Assembly (NCBI RefSeq): GCF_904063055.1
Contig: NZ_CAJFCN010000001.1
Span: 310,001-374,000, forward strand
Origin: Pseudomonas paracarnis
GTDB lineage: Bacteria; Pseudomonadota; Gammaproteobacteria; Pseudomonadales; Pseudomonadaceae
Reading direction: 5' to 3'
Length of the DNA stretch: 64,000 bases
Both the position numbers and the translations under genes were made by a program. Shown piece after piece: positions 52,121 to 61,015 of this stretch; positions within the stretch are counted from its first letter, which is position 1; the number at the start of each line of letters is the position of its first letter. Below the pieces are notes generated by a model. It was not told where the DNA came from. It made no database searches and saw only the letters and a program-made list of their open reading frames with translations.

Positions 52121-53338
52121 ATGGCCGACGTAAACAAGGTCGTTCTCGCGTATTCCGGCGGCCTGGACACTTCGGTGATCCTCAAGTGGCTGCAGGATAC
52201 TTATAACTGTGAAGTGGTGACCTTCACCGCTGACCTGGGTCAGGGTGAAGAGGTCGAGCCTGCACGTGCCAAGGCGCAAGCCATGGGCGTGAAAGAGATC
52301 TACATTGACGACCTGCGCGAAGAGTTCGTCCGCGATTTCGTCTTCCCGATGTTTCGCGCCAACACTGTCTACGAAGGTGAGTACCTGCTGGGTACCTCCA
52401 TCGCACGTCCACTGATCGCCAAGCGCCTGATCGAGATCGCCAACGAAACCGGCGCCGACGCCATTTCCCATGGCGCCACCGGCAAGGGCAACGACCAGGT
52501 CCGTTTCGAACTGGGTGCGTACGCACTCAAGCCAGGGGTGAAAGTCATTGCGCCGTGGCGGGAATGGGACCTGCTGTCCCGTGAAAAGCTGATGGATTAC
52601 GCTGAAAAGCACGCCATCCCGATCGAGCGCCACGGCAAGAAGAAGTCGCCGTACTCAATGGACGCCAACCTGCTGCACATCTCCTATGAAGGCGGCGTGC
52701 TGGAAGACACCTGGACCGAGCACGAAGAAGACATGTGGAAATGGACCGTCTCCCCGGAGAACGCTCCAGACAAGGCGCAGTACCTGGAACTGACTTACCG
52801 CAACGGCGACATCGTTGCGCTGGACGGCGTTGAAATGACCCCGGCCACCGTACTGGCGACCCTGAACCGTATCGGCGGTCAGCATGGTATCGGCCGTCTC
52901 GACATCGTCGAGAACCGTTACGTGGGCATGAAGTCCCGTGGCTGCTACGAAACCCCAGGTGGCACCATCATGCTGCGCGCCCACCGCGCCATCGAATCCA
53001 TCACCCTGGACCGCGAAGTCGCTCACCTCAAAGACGAGCTGATGCCCAAGTACGCCAGCCTGATCTACACCGGTTACTGGTGGAGCCCTGAGCGTCTGAT
53101 GCTGCAACAGATGATCGACGCCTCCCAGGCTCATGTGAACGGTGTTGTGCGCCTGAAGCTGTACAAGGGCAACGTGATCGTCACCGGCCGCAAGTCCGAT
53201 GAGTCGCTGTTCGACTCCAACATCGCCACCTTCGAAGAAGACGGCGGGGCCTACAATCAGGCGGACGCGGCAGGCTTCATCAAGTTGAACGCACTGCGCA
53301 TGCGCATTGCTGCCAACAAGGGCCGCTCGTTGTTCTGA
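52121..53338 (+). CDS. argG: Argininosuccinate synthase
   Basis: 405 residues, full length. ATP PP-loop [12 protein letters not shown] at 9-20, [14 protein letters not shown], and [13 protein letters not shown] are family signatures. It condenses citrulline with aspartate, the step after ArgF. Single gene ended by a strong terminator. Confidence 0.97.
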   Translation: MADVNKVVLAYSGGLDTSVILKWLQDTYNCEVVTFTADLGQGEEVEPARAKAQAMGVKEIYIDDLREEFVRDFVFPMFRANTVYEGEYLLGTSIARPLIAKRLIEIANETGADAISHGATGKGNDQVRFELGAYALKPGVKVIAPWREWDLLSREKLMDYAEKHAIPIERHGKKKSPYSMDANLLHISYEGGVLEDTWTEHEEDMWKWTVSPENAPDKAQYLELTYRNGDIVALDGVEMTPATVLATLNRIGGQHGIGRLDIVENRYVGMKSRGCYETPGGTIMLRAHRAIESITLDREVAHLKDELMPKYASLIYTGYWWSPERLMLQQMIDASQAHVNGVVRLKLYKGNVIVTGRKSDESLFDSNIATFEEDGGAYNQADAAGFIKLNALRMRIAANKGRSLF

Positions 53339-53360
53339 ACCGTGCGCCTGTCGTGAAAAA

Positions 53361-53390
53361 TGGCCCCTTATGCAAGGGGCCATTTTTTTT
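53361..53390 (+). terminator. Terminator of argG
   Basis: TGGCCCCTT-ATGC-AAGGGGCCA followed by eight T. Confidence 0.92.
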
Positions 53391-53521
53391 GCCTGGATTT
53401 TAGATGTCGCACTGTTTATTAGCGTTTAGCGTGTGTTTAAGGTTTTTTCGTAACTTGCGCAATTATTTACCGGTTTATCTTTTTTTAAGGCTGAAACATT
53501 TTTTACATCTGGGGAGGAACT

Positions 53522-53566
53522 ATGTCTGACAGAAAATTCACTCATGTAGTTGCAATGGAGATGTGA
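53522..53566 (+). CDS. Possible 14-residue leader peptide
   Basis: ATG at 53522 with GGGGAGG five bases upstream encodes MSDRKFTHVVAMEM and stops. The ribosome site is better than that of most genes here. Either a translated leader of the downstream response regulator or the start of a gene whose body has been lost. No homologue known to me. Confidence 0.3.
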   Translation: MSDRKFTHVVAMEM

Positions 53567-53606
53567 GTTGTTGAATTTTCTGTAGGAATTGCGGAAGTGT
53601 TGAAAT

Positions 53607-53897
53607 ATGTTAAATGGAACTAATGCGGACGGTTTTTCCGGGTCGGTTTGCGGGCGTCATTGCGACAAGCAAGGGGCATTTCCTGAAAGTCTTGTGCGGC
53701 ACGTTTACCTTCAGGGGCTCATGCCCCAGACATTTCACTCAAAATATGTGCGCGCCGGGAAAGGTCTGAAAGCAACCATAAAGCTACATGCATCTAAGTT
53801 GGCGAGTTTTTGTAGGTTAATTCCTATCTTCTTGTGGGTTGGGTCTCTGCCTGCTCTTGCTCGGGGTGGAATGCTATGCCAACTAGTAATCGACTAG
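53607..53897 (+). CDS. Doubtful 96-residue open frame, possible gene remnant
   Basis: No ribosome site and no recognised domain. The last third (LASFCRLIPIFLWVGSLPAL then ARGG) resembles a signal peptide followed almost at once by a stop. This suggests the truncated N-terminus of an exported or sensor protein. I do not believe the frame as given is a functional gene. Confidence 0.2.
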   Translation: MLNGTNADGFSGSVCGRHCDKQGAFPESLVRHVYLQGLMPQTFHSKYVRAGKGLKATIKLHASKLASFCRLIPIFLWVGSLPALARGGMLCQLVID

Positions 53898-53946
53898 GCT
53901 ATTGTGTTTGCTCTAAATAATTCGAACAGCGAAATTGGACTTTCTC

Positions 53947-54579
53947 ATGAATAAAGTGCTGATCGTGGATGATCATCCCGTCATTCGTCTTGCTGTGCGC
54001 ATGCTAATGGAGCGTCATGGTTATGAGGTCGTTGCCGAGACTGATAACGGTGTCGATGCGTTGCAACTTGCACGGGAACATATGCCGGATATTGTGATAC
54101 TGGATATCGGAATCCCCAAGCTCGACGGCTTGGAAGTTATTTGTCGGCTGGCTTCGACCAAGCAAGCCGTCTCGTTCAAGGTGCTGGTGCTGACGTCCCA
54201 GGCGCCTGGCCATTTTTCCATGCGCTGCATGCAGGCGGGTGCCGCCGGCTATGTGTGCAAGCAGCAGGATCTGACAGAGTTGCTCAGTGCCATCAAGGCG
54301 GTGCTTTCCGGCTATAGCTATTTCCCGAACCAGGCGCTCAACTCAGTGCGGTCAACCATGGGCAATGCCAGTGAAGCCGACATGGTCGAACGCTTATCGG
54401 GGCGGGAGATGATGGTGCTGCAGCAACTGGCCCGTGGCAAAACCAACAAGGAGATTGCCGATGGCATGTTCCTCAGCAACAAAACCGTCAGTACCTACAA
54501 GACGCGCTTGCTGCTCAAGCTCAATGCCAGGTCCCTCGTGGACTTGATCGAACTGGCCCAGCGCAACGGCCTGGTCTAG
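53947..54579 (+). CDS. BvgA-like response regulator (NarL/LuxR family)
   Basis: 210 residues from the ATG at 53947. Receiver with DDH acidic residues, Asp54-region LDIGIPKLDGLEV and a Lys in VCKQQD, then a LuxR helix-turn-helix (GKTNKEIADGMFLSNKTVSTYKTR split across two helices). The IGIPKLDGLEV and MFLSNKTVSTYKTRLL stretches closely recall BvgA of Bordetella and its Pseudomonas relatives. No sensor kinase is adjacent, so it is an orphan here. Ribosome site is poor. Confidence 0.92.
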   Translation: MNKVLIVDDHPVIRLAVRMLMERHGYEVVAETDNGVDALQLAREHMPDIVILDIGIPKLDGLEVICRLASTKQAVSFKVLVLTSQAPGHFSMRCMQAGAAGYVCKQQDLTELLSAIKAVLSGYSYFPNQALNSVRSTMGNASEADMVERLSGREMMVLQQLARGKTNKEIADGMFLSNKTVSTYKTRLLLKLNARSLVDLIELAQRNGLV

Positions 54580-54616
54580 GAGGATATTGCATCTCTTGAA
54601 TACCCGTGTAACCGGC

Positions 54617-54643
54617 AGAAAAAAGCCTCCGTCAGGGAGGCTT
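54617..54643 (-). terminator. Terminator between the BvgA-like gene and the small acidic gene
   Basis: AAGCCTCC-GTCAG-GGAGGCTT with a T6 run on the minus strand. It mainly serves the small gene at 54663-54845. Confidence 0.75.
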
Positions 54644-54662
54644 CCGGCCGCCAACGGCTCGA

Positions 54663-54845
54663 TCAGAGATCGAAGTCGTAATCGGCCAGCTGTTTTTGCA
54701 AGCGTCGCTCTTCCAGAAGATTGTCGATAGTGCGGCGTTTGCTTAAATTGGTCTTGGCCACCTCTGCCACAGGTGCCTCTACCACATCGTCATCCGACTC
54801 AACGAGGTCGTCTTCCACTTCCAGTTGTTCGTTGCCAGCGCTCAT
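54663..54845 (-). CDS. Small acidic protein of the PA3496 family
   Basis: 60 residues: an acidic N-terminal half (VEDDLVESDDDVVEAP) and a basic helical C-terminal half (KRRTIDNLLEERRLQKQL) ending DYDFDL. This matches a small conserved Pseudomonas family named after PA3496 and linked in databases to envelope integrity; experimental evidence is not known to me. It lies next to nth as in P. aeruginosa. Confidence 0.8.
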   Translation of the reverse strand: MSAGNEQLEVEDDLVESDDDVVEAPVAEVAKTNLSKRRTIDNLLEERRLQKQLADYDFDL

Positions 54846-54952
54846 AAGGTCAACTCCAGGCTAAGACTGCCGTTGGGGCTCCTTATAGCGATAATCCGCG
54901 AACGGGTAAAAAAGATTTTTTCAATCGCCTGATCACAAAAAGCAATGATCGC

Positions 54953-55591
54953 TCAATCGTCGGAGGTCTTGTCCTTGTATTCGCACAAGTCTTCGATACG
55001 GCAGCTGCCGCAGCGCGGCTTGCGGGCCTGGCAAACGTAGCGTCCGTGCAGGATCAGCCAATGGTGGGAGTCGAGCAAATAGGGCTTGGGCACGAACTTC
55101 ATCAATTGCTTTTCCACCTCAACCACATTCTTGCCCCGTGCAATGCCGGTTCGGTTGCTGACGCGGAAAATGTGCGTGTCCACCGCCATGGTCAACTGCC
55201 GAAACGCCGTATTGAGCACCACGTTCGCCGTTTTGCGGCCCACGCCTGGCAAGGCTTCGAGGGCTTCGCGGGTTTGTGGCACCTCACCCCCATGCAGCTC
55301 CAACAACAGGCGGCACGTTTCGATCACATTCTTGGCCTTGCTGTTATACAGGCCGATGGTTTTGATGTATTCGGACAAGCCTTCCACACCCAGGGCGTAA
55401 ATCGCGGCGGGTGTATTGGCCACGGGGTACAACTTCGCCGTGGCCTTGTTAACGCCTACGTCTGTGGATTGAGCCGATAGGATCACCGCAATCAGTAATT
55501 CGAACGGTGAGGAGTAGGCCAGTTCGGTTTTCGGTTCCGGATTGTCTTCGTGAAACCTGCGGAAGATTTCCAGGCGTTTTGCGGCATTCAT
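54953..55591 (-). CDS. nth: Endonuclease III
   Basis: 212 residues. Helix-hairpin-helix LPGVGRKTANVVL with catalytic Lys, Asp in VDTHIFRV, and 4Fe-4S ligands C-X6-C-X2-C-X5-C in the C-terminal CQARKPRCGSCRIEDLC. DNA glycosylase/AP lyase for oxidised pyrimidines. Sixty bases downstream of the rsxB-like gene, probably one transcript. Confidence 0.97.
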   Translation of the reverse strand: MNAAKRLEIFRRFHEDNPEPKTELAYSSPFELLIAVILSAQSTDVGVNKATAKLYPVANTPAAIYALGVEGLSEYIKTIGLYNSKAKNVIETCRLLLELHGGEVPQTREALEALPGVGRKTANVVLNTAFRQLTMAVDTHIFRVSNRTGIARGKNVVEVEKQLMKFVPKPYLLDSHHWLILHGRYVCQARKPRCGSCRIEDLCEYKDKTSDD

Positions 55592-55651
55592 AGGGACAGG
55601 CGTTTCCTTGCAGGCGGTCGGCGTGATGTTAGCAATACACAGCGCACTGGG

Positions 55652-56620
55652 TCAGCCGTTGGCCTCGGCATCTTGCAGCGTTTGCTCGGCAGCATTCAAT
55701 GCGGCTTTCAAGGTTGCCAATTGATGCTCGTCGGCATGGTGATCCTGAGCCTTTTTCAACGCTGCACGGCGCATGGCCAGCTGGATTTGTGCGCGCTTGA
55801 ACTCGGCGCTTTTAGTGGTCGTCTTTGGTGGCTGCGGTGAGCTGTTGGCCTCCAGTGCGGCAAGCGCCTGCTCGGATGCCTCGAACTGTCGCTGCAGCAT
55901 AATCAATTGCGACTGTTGCTCAAAGGTCGGCGGATGCCCAAACGCTTTCAAGGATTTGTGCAACTGAGCGCGACTCATGGCGACGCTGCTTTTGGCCTGC
56001 TTGATCGCAGCGTCCTGAGCGGCCTGAGTGTTATCAACCGGTGCCACCTCCATCGGCGCTGTGCGCTTGGCTCGTGCCAGGCGTTCGGCGAGCTTGTAGG
56101 CTTCTTCACGTTGCAGGCGGGCGTTACGTTGCTCGAAGCGCCGCCGCGCCCGGTTGCGTTTGCGGTCGCGTACACGCCGTTCATCATCGTTGCTGGCCAA
56201 GTCACCGACGATAGGCAGAACGTCAGCAAGTGGGCGCATCTCGATACAGTCGACAGGGCAAGGCGCAACGCACAGGTCGCAACCGGTGCACTCGTCGACA
56301 ATCACGGTGTGCATCAACTTGGCGGCACCCACAATGGCGTCCACCGGGCAGGCCTGGATGCATTTGGTACAGCCGATGCATTCGGCCTCGCGGATATAGG
56401 CGACTTGCGCAGGCGCATCTCCACGGCTGGTGTCCAGCTCCAGTACCGGCAGGCGCAGCAGTTGCGCGAGCCCGGCAATGGTTTCCTGCCCACCGGGCGG
56501 GCACTTGTTGATGGCTTCGCCTTTAGCGATGCCTTCTGCGTAGGGCTTGCAGCCCGGGTGCCCGCACTTGCCGCATTGAGTCTGCGGCAGCAGCGCGTCG
56601 ATACGTTGAATGAGGTTCAT
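55652..56620 (-). CDS. Solitary RnfB/RsxB-like polyferredoxin
   Basis: 322 residues from the ATG at 56620 ([20 protein letters not shown]). An Fe-S domain with CGKCGHPGC and a later Cys, then two ferredoxin clusters [12 protein letters not shown] and [12 protein letters not shown] at about 83-133. The usual RnfB N-terminal membrane helix is missing, and a charged, coiled-coil tail of about 170 residues is added. None of rnfA, C, D, G or E is nearby. It is thus a soluble relative of RnfB that may hand electrons to other partners. Confidence 0.88.
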   Translation of the reverse strand: MNLIQRIDALLPQTQCGKCGHPGCKPYAEGIAKGEAINKCPPGGQETIAGLAQLLRLPVLELDTSRGDAPAQVAYIREAECIGCTKCIQACPVDAIVGAAKLMHTVIVDECTGCDLCVAPCPVDCIEMRPLADVLPIVGDLASNDDERRVRDRKRNRARRRFEQRNARLQREEAYKLAERLARAKRTAPMEVAPVDNTQAAQDAAIKQAKSSVAMSRAQLHKSLKAFGHPPTFEQQSQLIMLQRQFEASEQALAALEANSSPQPPKTTTKSAEFKRAQIQLAMRRAALKKAQDHHADEHQLATLKAALNAAEQTLQDAEANG

Positions 56621-56671
56621 GCTGTGATCATAGCGTTGATGCCCGGTCCAGGGAGGAGGGCAAGCTGAGAA

Positions 56672-56695
56672 GCCCCGCTGTAGCAACAGCGGGGC
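56672..56695 (-). terminator. Hairpin after metG
   Basis: GCCCCGCTGT-TGCT-ACAGCGGGGC on the minus strand just after the metG stop. T run weak, so termination may be partial and the rsxB-like gene may be read through. Confidence 0.55.
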
Positions 56696-56707
56696 ATTTT
56701 GCAGAGG

Positions 56708-58759
56708 TTACTTGATGCGTTGACCCGGCTTGGCACCGCTGTCCGGGCTCAGCAGGTAGATTTCTTCGCCGCCAGGGCCCGCAGCCATCACCATGCCTTC
56801 GGAAATGCCAAACTTCATTTTTCGTGGCTTGAGGTTGGCGATCATCATGGTCAGGCGACCATCGAGCTTGGACGGGTCCGGGTAAGCGCTCTTGATGCCG
56901 GAGAACACGTTGCGCTGTTCGTCACCGATATCCAGCGTCAGGCGCAGCAGCTTGTCGGCGCCTTCCACGGCCTCGGCCTTGATGATCAGCGCCACGCGCA
57001 GGTCCACGGCAGCAAAGGCGTCGAAATCGATTTCCGGGGAAATCGGGTCCTTGACCAGCTCGCCATTGCCCGCCGGCGCGGATTGGCCGGTATCGGTCTG
57101 GCTGGCCACCAGGTCTTCTTTCGAAGCATCGGTCATGGCCTGGACTTTCACCGGGTCAATCCGGGTCATCAAGGGCTTGAACGCGTTCAACTGATGATTA
57201 CCGAGCAAGGTGGTGTGATCGTTCCAGCTCAACGGCGCCACGTTGAGGAACGCCTCGGCATCGGCGGCCAGCAATGGCAGCACCGGCTTGAGGAAGATCA
57301 CCAACTGACGGAACAGGTTGACCCCGGTGGCGCAGATCGCCTGAACCTCCGCTTCCTTGCCTTCCTGCTTGTTCAGCGACCATGGCGCCTTGTCGGCGAT
57401 CCAGGCGTTGGCGCGGTCGGCCAGGCCCATGATCTCGCGCATGGCGCGGGCAAAGTCGCGGGCTTCATAAGCGTCGGCGATGCTCGGCGCGGCGGCCAGG
57501 AAGGCGTCGGTCAGTTCCGGTGCGGCGTTCTCGGCTACCAGTACACCGGCGTTGCCCTTGTGGATGAACCCGGCGCAACGGCTGGCGATGTTGACGACTT
57601 TACCTACAAGGTCCGAGTTGACCTTCTGTACGAAGTCTTCCAGGTTCAGGTCCAGGTCGTCCACACCACGGCCCAGCTTGGATGCGTAGTAATAGCGCAG
57701 GTATTCCGGCGACAGATGGTCCAGGTAGGTGCGCGCCTTGATAAAGGTGCCACGGGACTTGGACATTTTCTGGCCGTTGACCGTCAGGTAGCCGTGCACG
57801 GCGATGCCGGTCGGCTTGCGGTAGCCCGAGCCTTCAAGCATTGCCGGCCAGAACAGCGCGTGGAAGTTGACGATGTCCTTGCCGATGAAGTGGTACAGCT
57901 CGGCGGTGGAGTCCTTGCCCCAGAACGCGTCGAAGTCCAACTGCGGGGTGCGGTCGCACAGGTTCTTGAAGCTGGCCATGTAGCCGATCGGCGCGTCCAG
58001 CCATACATAGAAATACTTGCCTGGCTCGCCCGGAATCTCGAAGCCGAAGTACGGCGCGTCGCGGGAGATGTCCCACTGCTGCAGGCCACTGTCGAGCCAT
58101 TCGGAGAGTTTGTTGGCCACGGCGTCCTGCAAGGTGCCGCTGCGCGTCCAGGTTTGCAGCATTTGCTGGAAATCCGGGAGCTTGAAGAAGAAGTGCTGCG
58201 AGTCCTTGAGCACCGGCGTGGCGCCGGAGATCGCTGACTTGGGATCCTTCAAGTCGGTCGGTGCGTAGGTCGCACCACATTTTTCGCAGTTGTCGCCGTA
58301 CTGGTCTTCGGTGCCGCATTTCGGGCAGGTGCCCTTGATGAAACGGTCGGCCAGGAACATTTTCTTTTCCGGGTCGAAATACTGGGTCACCGAACGTTGG
58401 TCGATGTGCCCGGCTTCCTTCAACCGCAGGTAGATCTGGCTCGACAGCTCGCGGTTTTCGTCGGAGTGGGTCGAGTGAAAATTGTCGAAGTCCACCAGGA
58501 ACTCGGCAAAGTCGGCGCTGTGTTCAGCCTGCACATTGGCGATCAGCTGTTCCGGGGTGATGCCTTCCTTTTCGGCGCGCAACATGATGGCCGAACCGTG
58601 GGCGTCGTCCGCGCAGACATAAATGCATTGATTGCCGCGATGCTTCTGGAAGCGCACCCACATATCGGTCTGGATGTACTCAAGCATATGGCCAAGATGG
58701 ATCGAACCATTGGCATAGGGCAGGGCGCTGGTGACGAGGATCTTGCGTGGCTCGGACAT
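56708..58759 (-). CDS. metG: Methionyl-tRNA synthetase
   Basis: 683 residues. HIGH-type motif [14 protein letters not shown] loop [11 protein letters not shown], zinc knuckle [18 protein letters not shown], and a C-terminal tRNA-binding (Trbp111-like) domain from about 580. Divergent from mrp, the usual neighbour in gamma-proteobacteria. Confidence 0.98.
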   Translation of the reverse strand: MSEPRKILVTSALPYANGSIHLGHMLEYIQTDMWVRFQKHRGNQCIYVCADDAHGSAIMLRAEKEGITPEQLIANVQAEHSADFAEFLVDFDNFHSTHSDENRELSSQIYLRLKEAGHIDQRSVTQYFDPEKKMFLADRFIKGTCPKCGTEDQYGDNCEKCGATYAPTDLKDPKSAISGATPVLKDSQHFFFKLPDFQQMLQTWTRSGTLQDAVANKLSEWLDSGLQQWDISRDAPYFGFEIPGEPGKYFYVWLDAPIGYMASFKNLCDRTPQLDFDAFWGKDSTAELYHFIGKDIVNFHALFWPAMLEGSGYRKPTGIAVHGYLTVNGQKMSKSRGTFIKARTYLDHLSPEYLRYYYASKLGRGVDDLDLNLEDFVQKVNSDLVGKVVNIASRCAGFIHKGNAGVLVAENAAPELTDAFLAAAPSIADAYEARDFARAMREIMGLADRANAWIADKAPWSLNKQEGKEAEVQAICATGVNLFRQLVIFLKPVLPLLAADAEAFLNVAPLSWNDHTTLLGNHQLNAFKPLMTRIDPVKVQAMTDASKEDLVASQTDTGQSAPAGNGELVKDPISPEIDFDAFAAVDLRVALIIKAEAVEGADKLLRLTLDIGDEQRNVFSGIKSAYPDPSKLDGRLTMMIANLKPRKMKFGISEGMVMAAGPGGEEIYLLSPDSGAKPGQRIK

Positions 58760-58932
58760 GGGGCTCGGCTACTTGATGAAACGGAGGTCGGCCACTATAA
58801 AGCGCCGGGAAATTTATTTCACCCCGTGACGCTGTTTCAGAATCTTCCGTACCTTCGAAAGCATGCCGTTCGGCGGCTGGAACGGTTAGGATAGCCGCCT
58901 GTTTCAGTCAGTCTTTTTTTCGGGAGTAGCCC

Positions 58933-60027
58933 ATGAGCGCCGTCAATCGCGCAGCGGTGGAAGCCGTTCTTCGCCAGTACACCGACCCCTATTTGAACCA
59001 GGACCCGGTCAGTGCCGGCTGTGTACGTGCCATCGAGGTCCAGGGCGACCAGGTGTCGGTGCAGTTGCAACTGGGTTATGCCGCGGGCCTGTTCAAAAGC
59101 GGTTGGGCGCAGATGCTGCAAATGGCTATCGAGGGCCTCGACGGTGTGGGTTCGGCCAAGGTCGACATCCAATGCGTGATCACGCCGCACAAGGCCCAGG
59201 CGCAGATCCCGGGTCTGGCCAACGTCAAGAATGTGGTGGCGGTGGCTTCCGGCAAGGGTGGCGTGGGTAAATCCACCACCGCGGCCAACCTGGCCCTGGC
59301 CTTGGCCCGGGAAGGGGCGCGCGTGGGCATTCTCGATGCCGATATCTACGGGCCGAGCCAGGGCGTGATGTTCGGCATCGCCGAAGGCACACGGCCGAAG
59401 GTCAAGGATCAGAAATGGTTTGTACCGATCGAGTCGCTGGGTGTGGAAGTGATGTCCATGGCGTTTCTCACCGATGACAACACACCGATGGTCTGGCGCG
59501 GGCCGATGGTCTCCGGTGCGTTGCTGCAACTGGTCACACAAACAGCTTGGGGCGACCTCGACTACCTGGTGATCGACATGCCGCCAGGCACCGGCGACAT
59601 TCAACTGACCCTGGCGCAGAAAGTGCCGGTGGCCGGTGCGGTGATTGTCACCACGCCTCAGGACCTGGCGCTGCTGGACGCCAGGAAAGGTGTGGAGATG
59701 TTCCGCAAGGTCAACATCCCGGTGCTGGGCGTCGTGGAAAACATGGCGGTGCACATCTGTTCCAACTGCGGGCATGCCGAGCATCTGTTCGGTGAAGGTG
59801 GGGGAGAGAAGCTGGCTACTCAATATGGCGTTGAACTGCTGGCATCGCTGCCATTGGCGATGGAGATTCGCGAGCAGGCCGATGGTGGCAAACCTACCGT
59901 CGCGGCAGAGGCCGATGGGCAGATCGCGATGATCTATCAGGAATTGGCCCGTCACGTCGGTGCGCGGATTGTTTTGCAGGAAGCGACGGCGCCGGCAATG
60001 CCGACCATTACCGTGAGCGACGATTGA
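58933..60027 (+). CDS. apbC: Iron-sulphur cluster carrier protein Mrp/ApbC
   Basis: 364 residues. N-terminal DUF59/MIP18 domain (1-90), then a P-loop ATPase with GKGGVGKST at about 113, VIDMPPGTGD, and the cluster-binding CXXC in HICSNCGH. It carries 4Fe-4S clusters to apo-proteins. GGGAG ribosome site. Confidence 0.96.
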   Translation: MSAVNRAAVEAVLRQYTDPYLNQDPVSAGCVRAIEVQGDQVSVQLQLGYAAGLFKSGWAQMLQMAIEGLDGVGSAKVDIQCVITPHKAQAQIPGLANVKNVVAVASGKGGVGKSTTAANLALALAREGARVGILDADIYGPSQGVMFGIAEGTRPKVKDQKWFVPIESLGVEVMSMAFLTDDNTPMVWRGPMVSGALLQLVTQTAWGDLDYLVIDMPPGTGDIQLTLAQKVPVAGAVIVTTPQDLALLDARKGVEMFRKVNIPVLGVVENMAVHICSNCGHAEHLFGEGGGEKLATQYGVELLASLPLAMEIREQADGGKPTVAAEADGQIAMIYQELARHVGARIVLQEATAPAMPTITVSDD

Positions 60028-60043
60028 TTAGGCTTTAACGGTT

Positions 60044-60107
60044 ACGCGAAAAGCCTGACGATCCGTGGTGCTCTCAGGTTTTTCGCGAGCGAGCTCGCTC
60101 CTACAGG
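60044..60107. repeat. REP arm with terminator-like hairpin after apbC
   Basis: GCGAAAAGCCTGA (60044-60056) pairs with TCAGGTTTTTCGC (60074-60086), and the right arm runs on into GCGAGCGAGCTCGCTCCTACAG, the GTAGGAGCGAG REP variant. It probably terminates apbC transcription. Confidence 0.6.
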
Positions 60108-60149
60108 TGGGGCGCCAAAAGGGCTTGTTGCTACTTTGCGCAATGCACG

Positions 60150-60167
60150 TGTAAGCATTCGCTTACT
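60150..60167 (+). promoter_or_regulatory. GacA upstream activating sequence of rsmZ
   Basis: TGTAAG-CATTCG-CTTACT matches the GacA site TGTAAG-N6-CTTACA with one mismatch at the last base. It is centred about 180 bases before the predicted rsmZ start, the distance known for rsmZ. Confidence 0.88.
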
Positions 60168-60303
60168 TTTTCGTAAGTGTTTGGTTTTTTTAGCGGTTGC
60201 GTACGTCTTGAATCGACGAAGCTATTATCTATCTATTTGAAAAATAACGATTATTTTCATGCTGGCGAGCGGCAACGTTTGTCAGCCCGCCGTGGGGATC
60301 GCG

Positions 60304-60331
60304 TTGAACTTCCCTTGGAACGCTCTAACAT
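60304..60331 (+). promoter_or_regulatory. Promoter of rsmZ
   Basis: TTGAAC (60304-60309), 16 bases, TAACAT (60326-60331), with the RNA starting about eight bases on. Confidence 0.55.
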
Positions 60332-60339
60332 CAGCCCTG

Positions 60340-60472
60340 TGTCCACGGATTGGCACAGCCATCAAGGAACGATGGTTTGAAGGAACGTCGCAGGATGCGA
60401 TTCATCAGGATGATGAAAAGGAATACAGGGACTAGGGAAAAAATGTGGGCGGGTCATACCGCCCCTTTTTTT
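60340..60472 (+). ncRNA. rsmZ: RsmZ small regulatory RNA
   Basis: About 133 nt. Eight GGA motifs, four of them exposed in hairpin loops: CCATC-AAGGAAC-GATGG (60359-60375), TCGC-AGGAT-GCGA (60388-60400), TTCATC-AGGAT-GATGAA (60401-60417) and a 5' TGTCC-ACGGATT-GGCACA. The terminator GGGCGG-GTCATA-CCGCCC-T7 closes it. The GGA loops bind and sequester RsmA/RsmE, relieving repression of secondary metabolism and motility genes. GacA box upstream and fdxA downstream agree with RsmZ rather than RsmX or RsmY. Confidence 0.92.
60447..60472 (+). terminator. Terminator of rsmZ
   Basis: GGGCGG-GTCATA-CCGCCC followed by C and seven T. Confidence 0.92.
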
Positions 60473-60505
60473 GCCTGTAGAAAAGTGAACCCAGGCACCC
60501 GAACG

Positions 60506-60533
60506 CAAAAAAGGCCCTCAAGGGCCTTTTTTT
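60506..60533. terminator. Terminator of fdxA, bidirectional
   Basis: AAGGCCCT-CA-AGGGCCTT (60511-60528) with A and T runs on both sides, in the convergent gap between rsmZ and fdxA. Confidence 0.85.
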
Positions 60534-60549
60534 GTTGGGCAGTGGCGCT

Positions 60550-60873
60550 TTAGCGCTCTAGTTGCTCAATCTTGTTGGGCTTGCCATCCCATTCGGCGGC
60601 GTCCGGCATCGGATCTTTGCGCTCAGTGATGTTTGGCCAGATGTCTGCCAACTCGACGTTCAACTGAATGAATTGCTCCATGCCCGCAGGCACTTCGTCC
60701 TCGGAGAAAATCGCGACGGCCGGGCATTCTGGTTCACACAGGGCGCAGTCGATGCACTCATCCGGGTGGATAACCAGGAAATTCGGGCCTTCGTAGAAGC
60801 AGTCCACCGGACAGACTTCTACGCAGTCGGTGTACTTGCACTTGATGCAGTTGTCGGTGACGACGAAGGTCAT
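60550..60873 (-). CDS. fdxA: Seven-iron ferredoxin FdxA
   Basis: 107 residues. Cluster ligands in [18 protein letters not shown] and [12 protein letters not shown] give one 3Fe-4S and one 4Fe-4S centre, followed by the long FdxA tail. Soluble electron carrier. In other Pseudomonas it neighbours rsmZ and mutS, as here. Confidence 0.97.
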   Translation of the reverse strand: MTFVVTDNCIKCKYTDCVEVCPVDCFYEGPNFLVIHPDECIDCALCEPECPAVAIFSEDEVPAGMEQFIQLNVELADIWPNITERKDPMPDAAEWDGKPNKIEQLER

Positions 60874-61015
60874 TTCTAATTTTCTCCTCAGGCGGCGGCA
60901 GCGAAACCCCTTGTGGTGGGGTTCGCGAGGTTTGAGAGCGATAGTCTGCGGACCAGGCTAAAAGCCCGCAGCATCCCAAACCGCGCGAGATTCTATCAGC
61001 TTGCAAGCGTCTGCG

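Larger units (their letters stand above)
53396..53946. other. AT-rich 550-base gap without a confident gene
   Basis: Clearly lower in GC than the flanking genes. It contains a tiny reading frame with an excellent ribosome site (53522-53566) and a weak frame at 53607-53897 whose end looks like a signal peptide. No REP, tRNA or terminator seen. It may be the 5' region of the response regulator gene or the remains of a lost gene. Confidence 0.6.

Noticed and set aside
60177..60553. Short open frames across the apbC-fdxA gap
   Set aside because: They overlap the GacA box, promoter and hairpins of rsmZ and have no ribosome site or conserved sequence.
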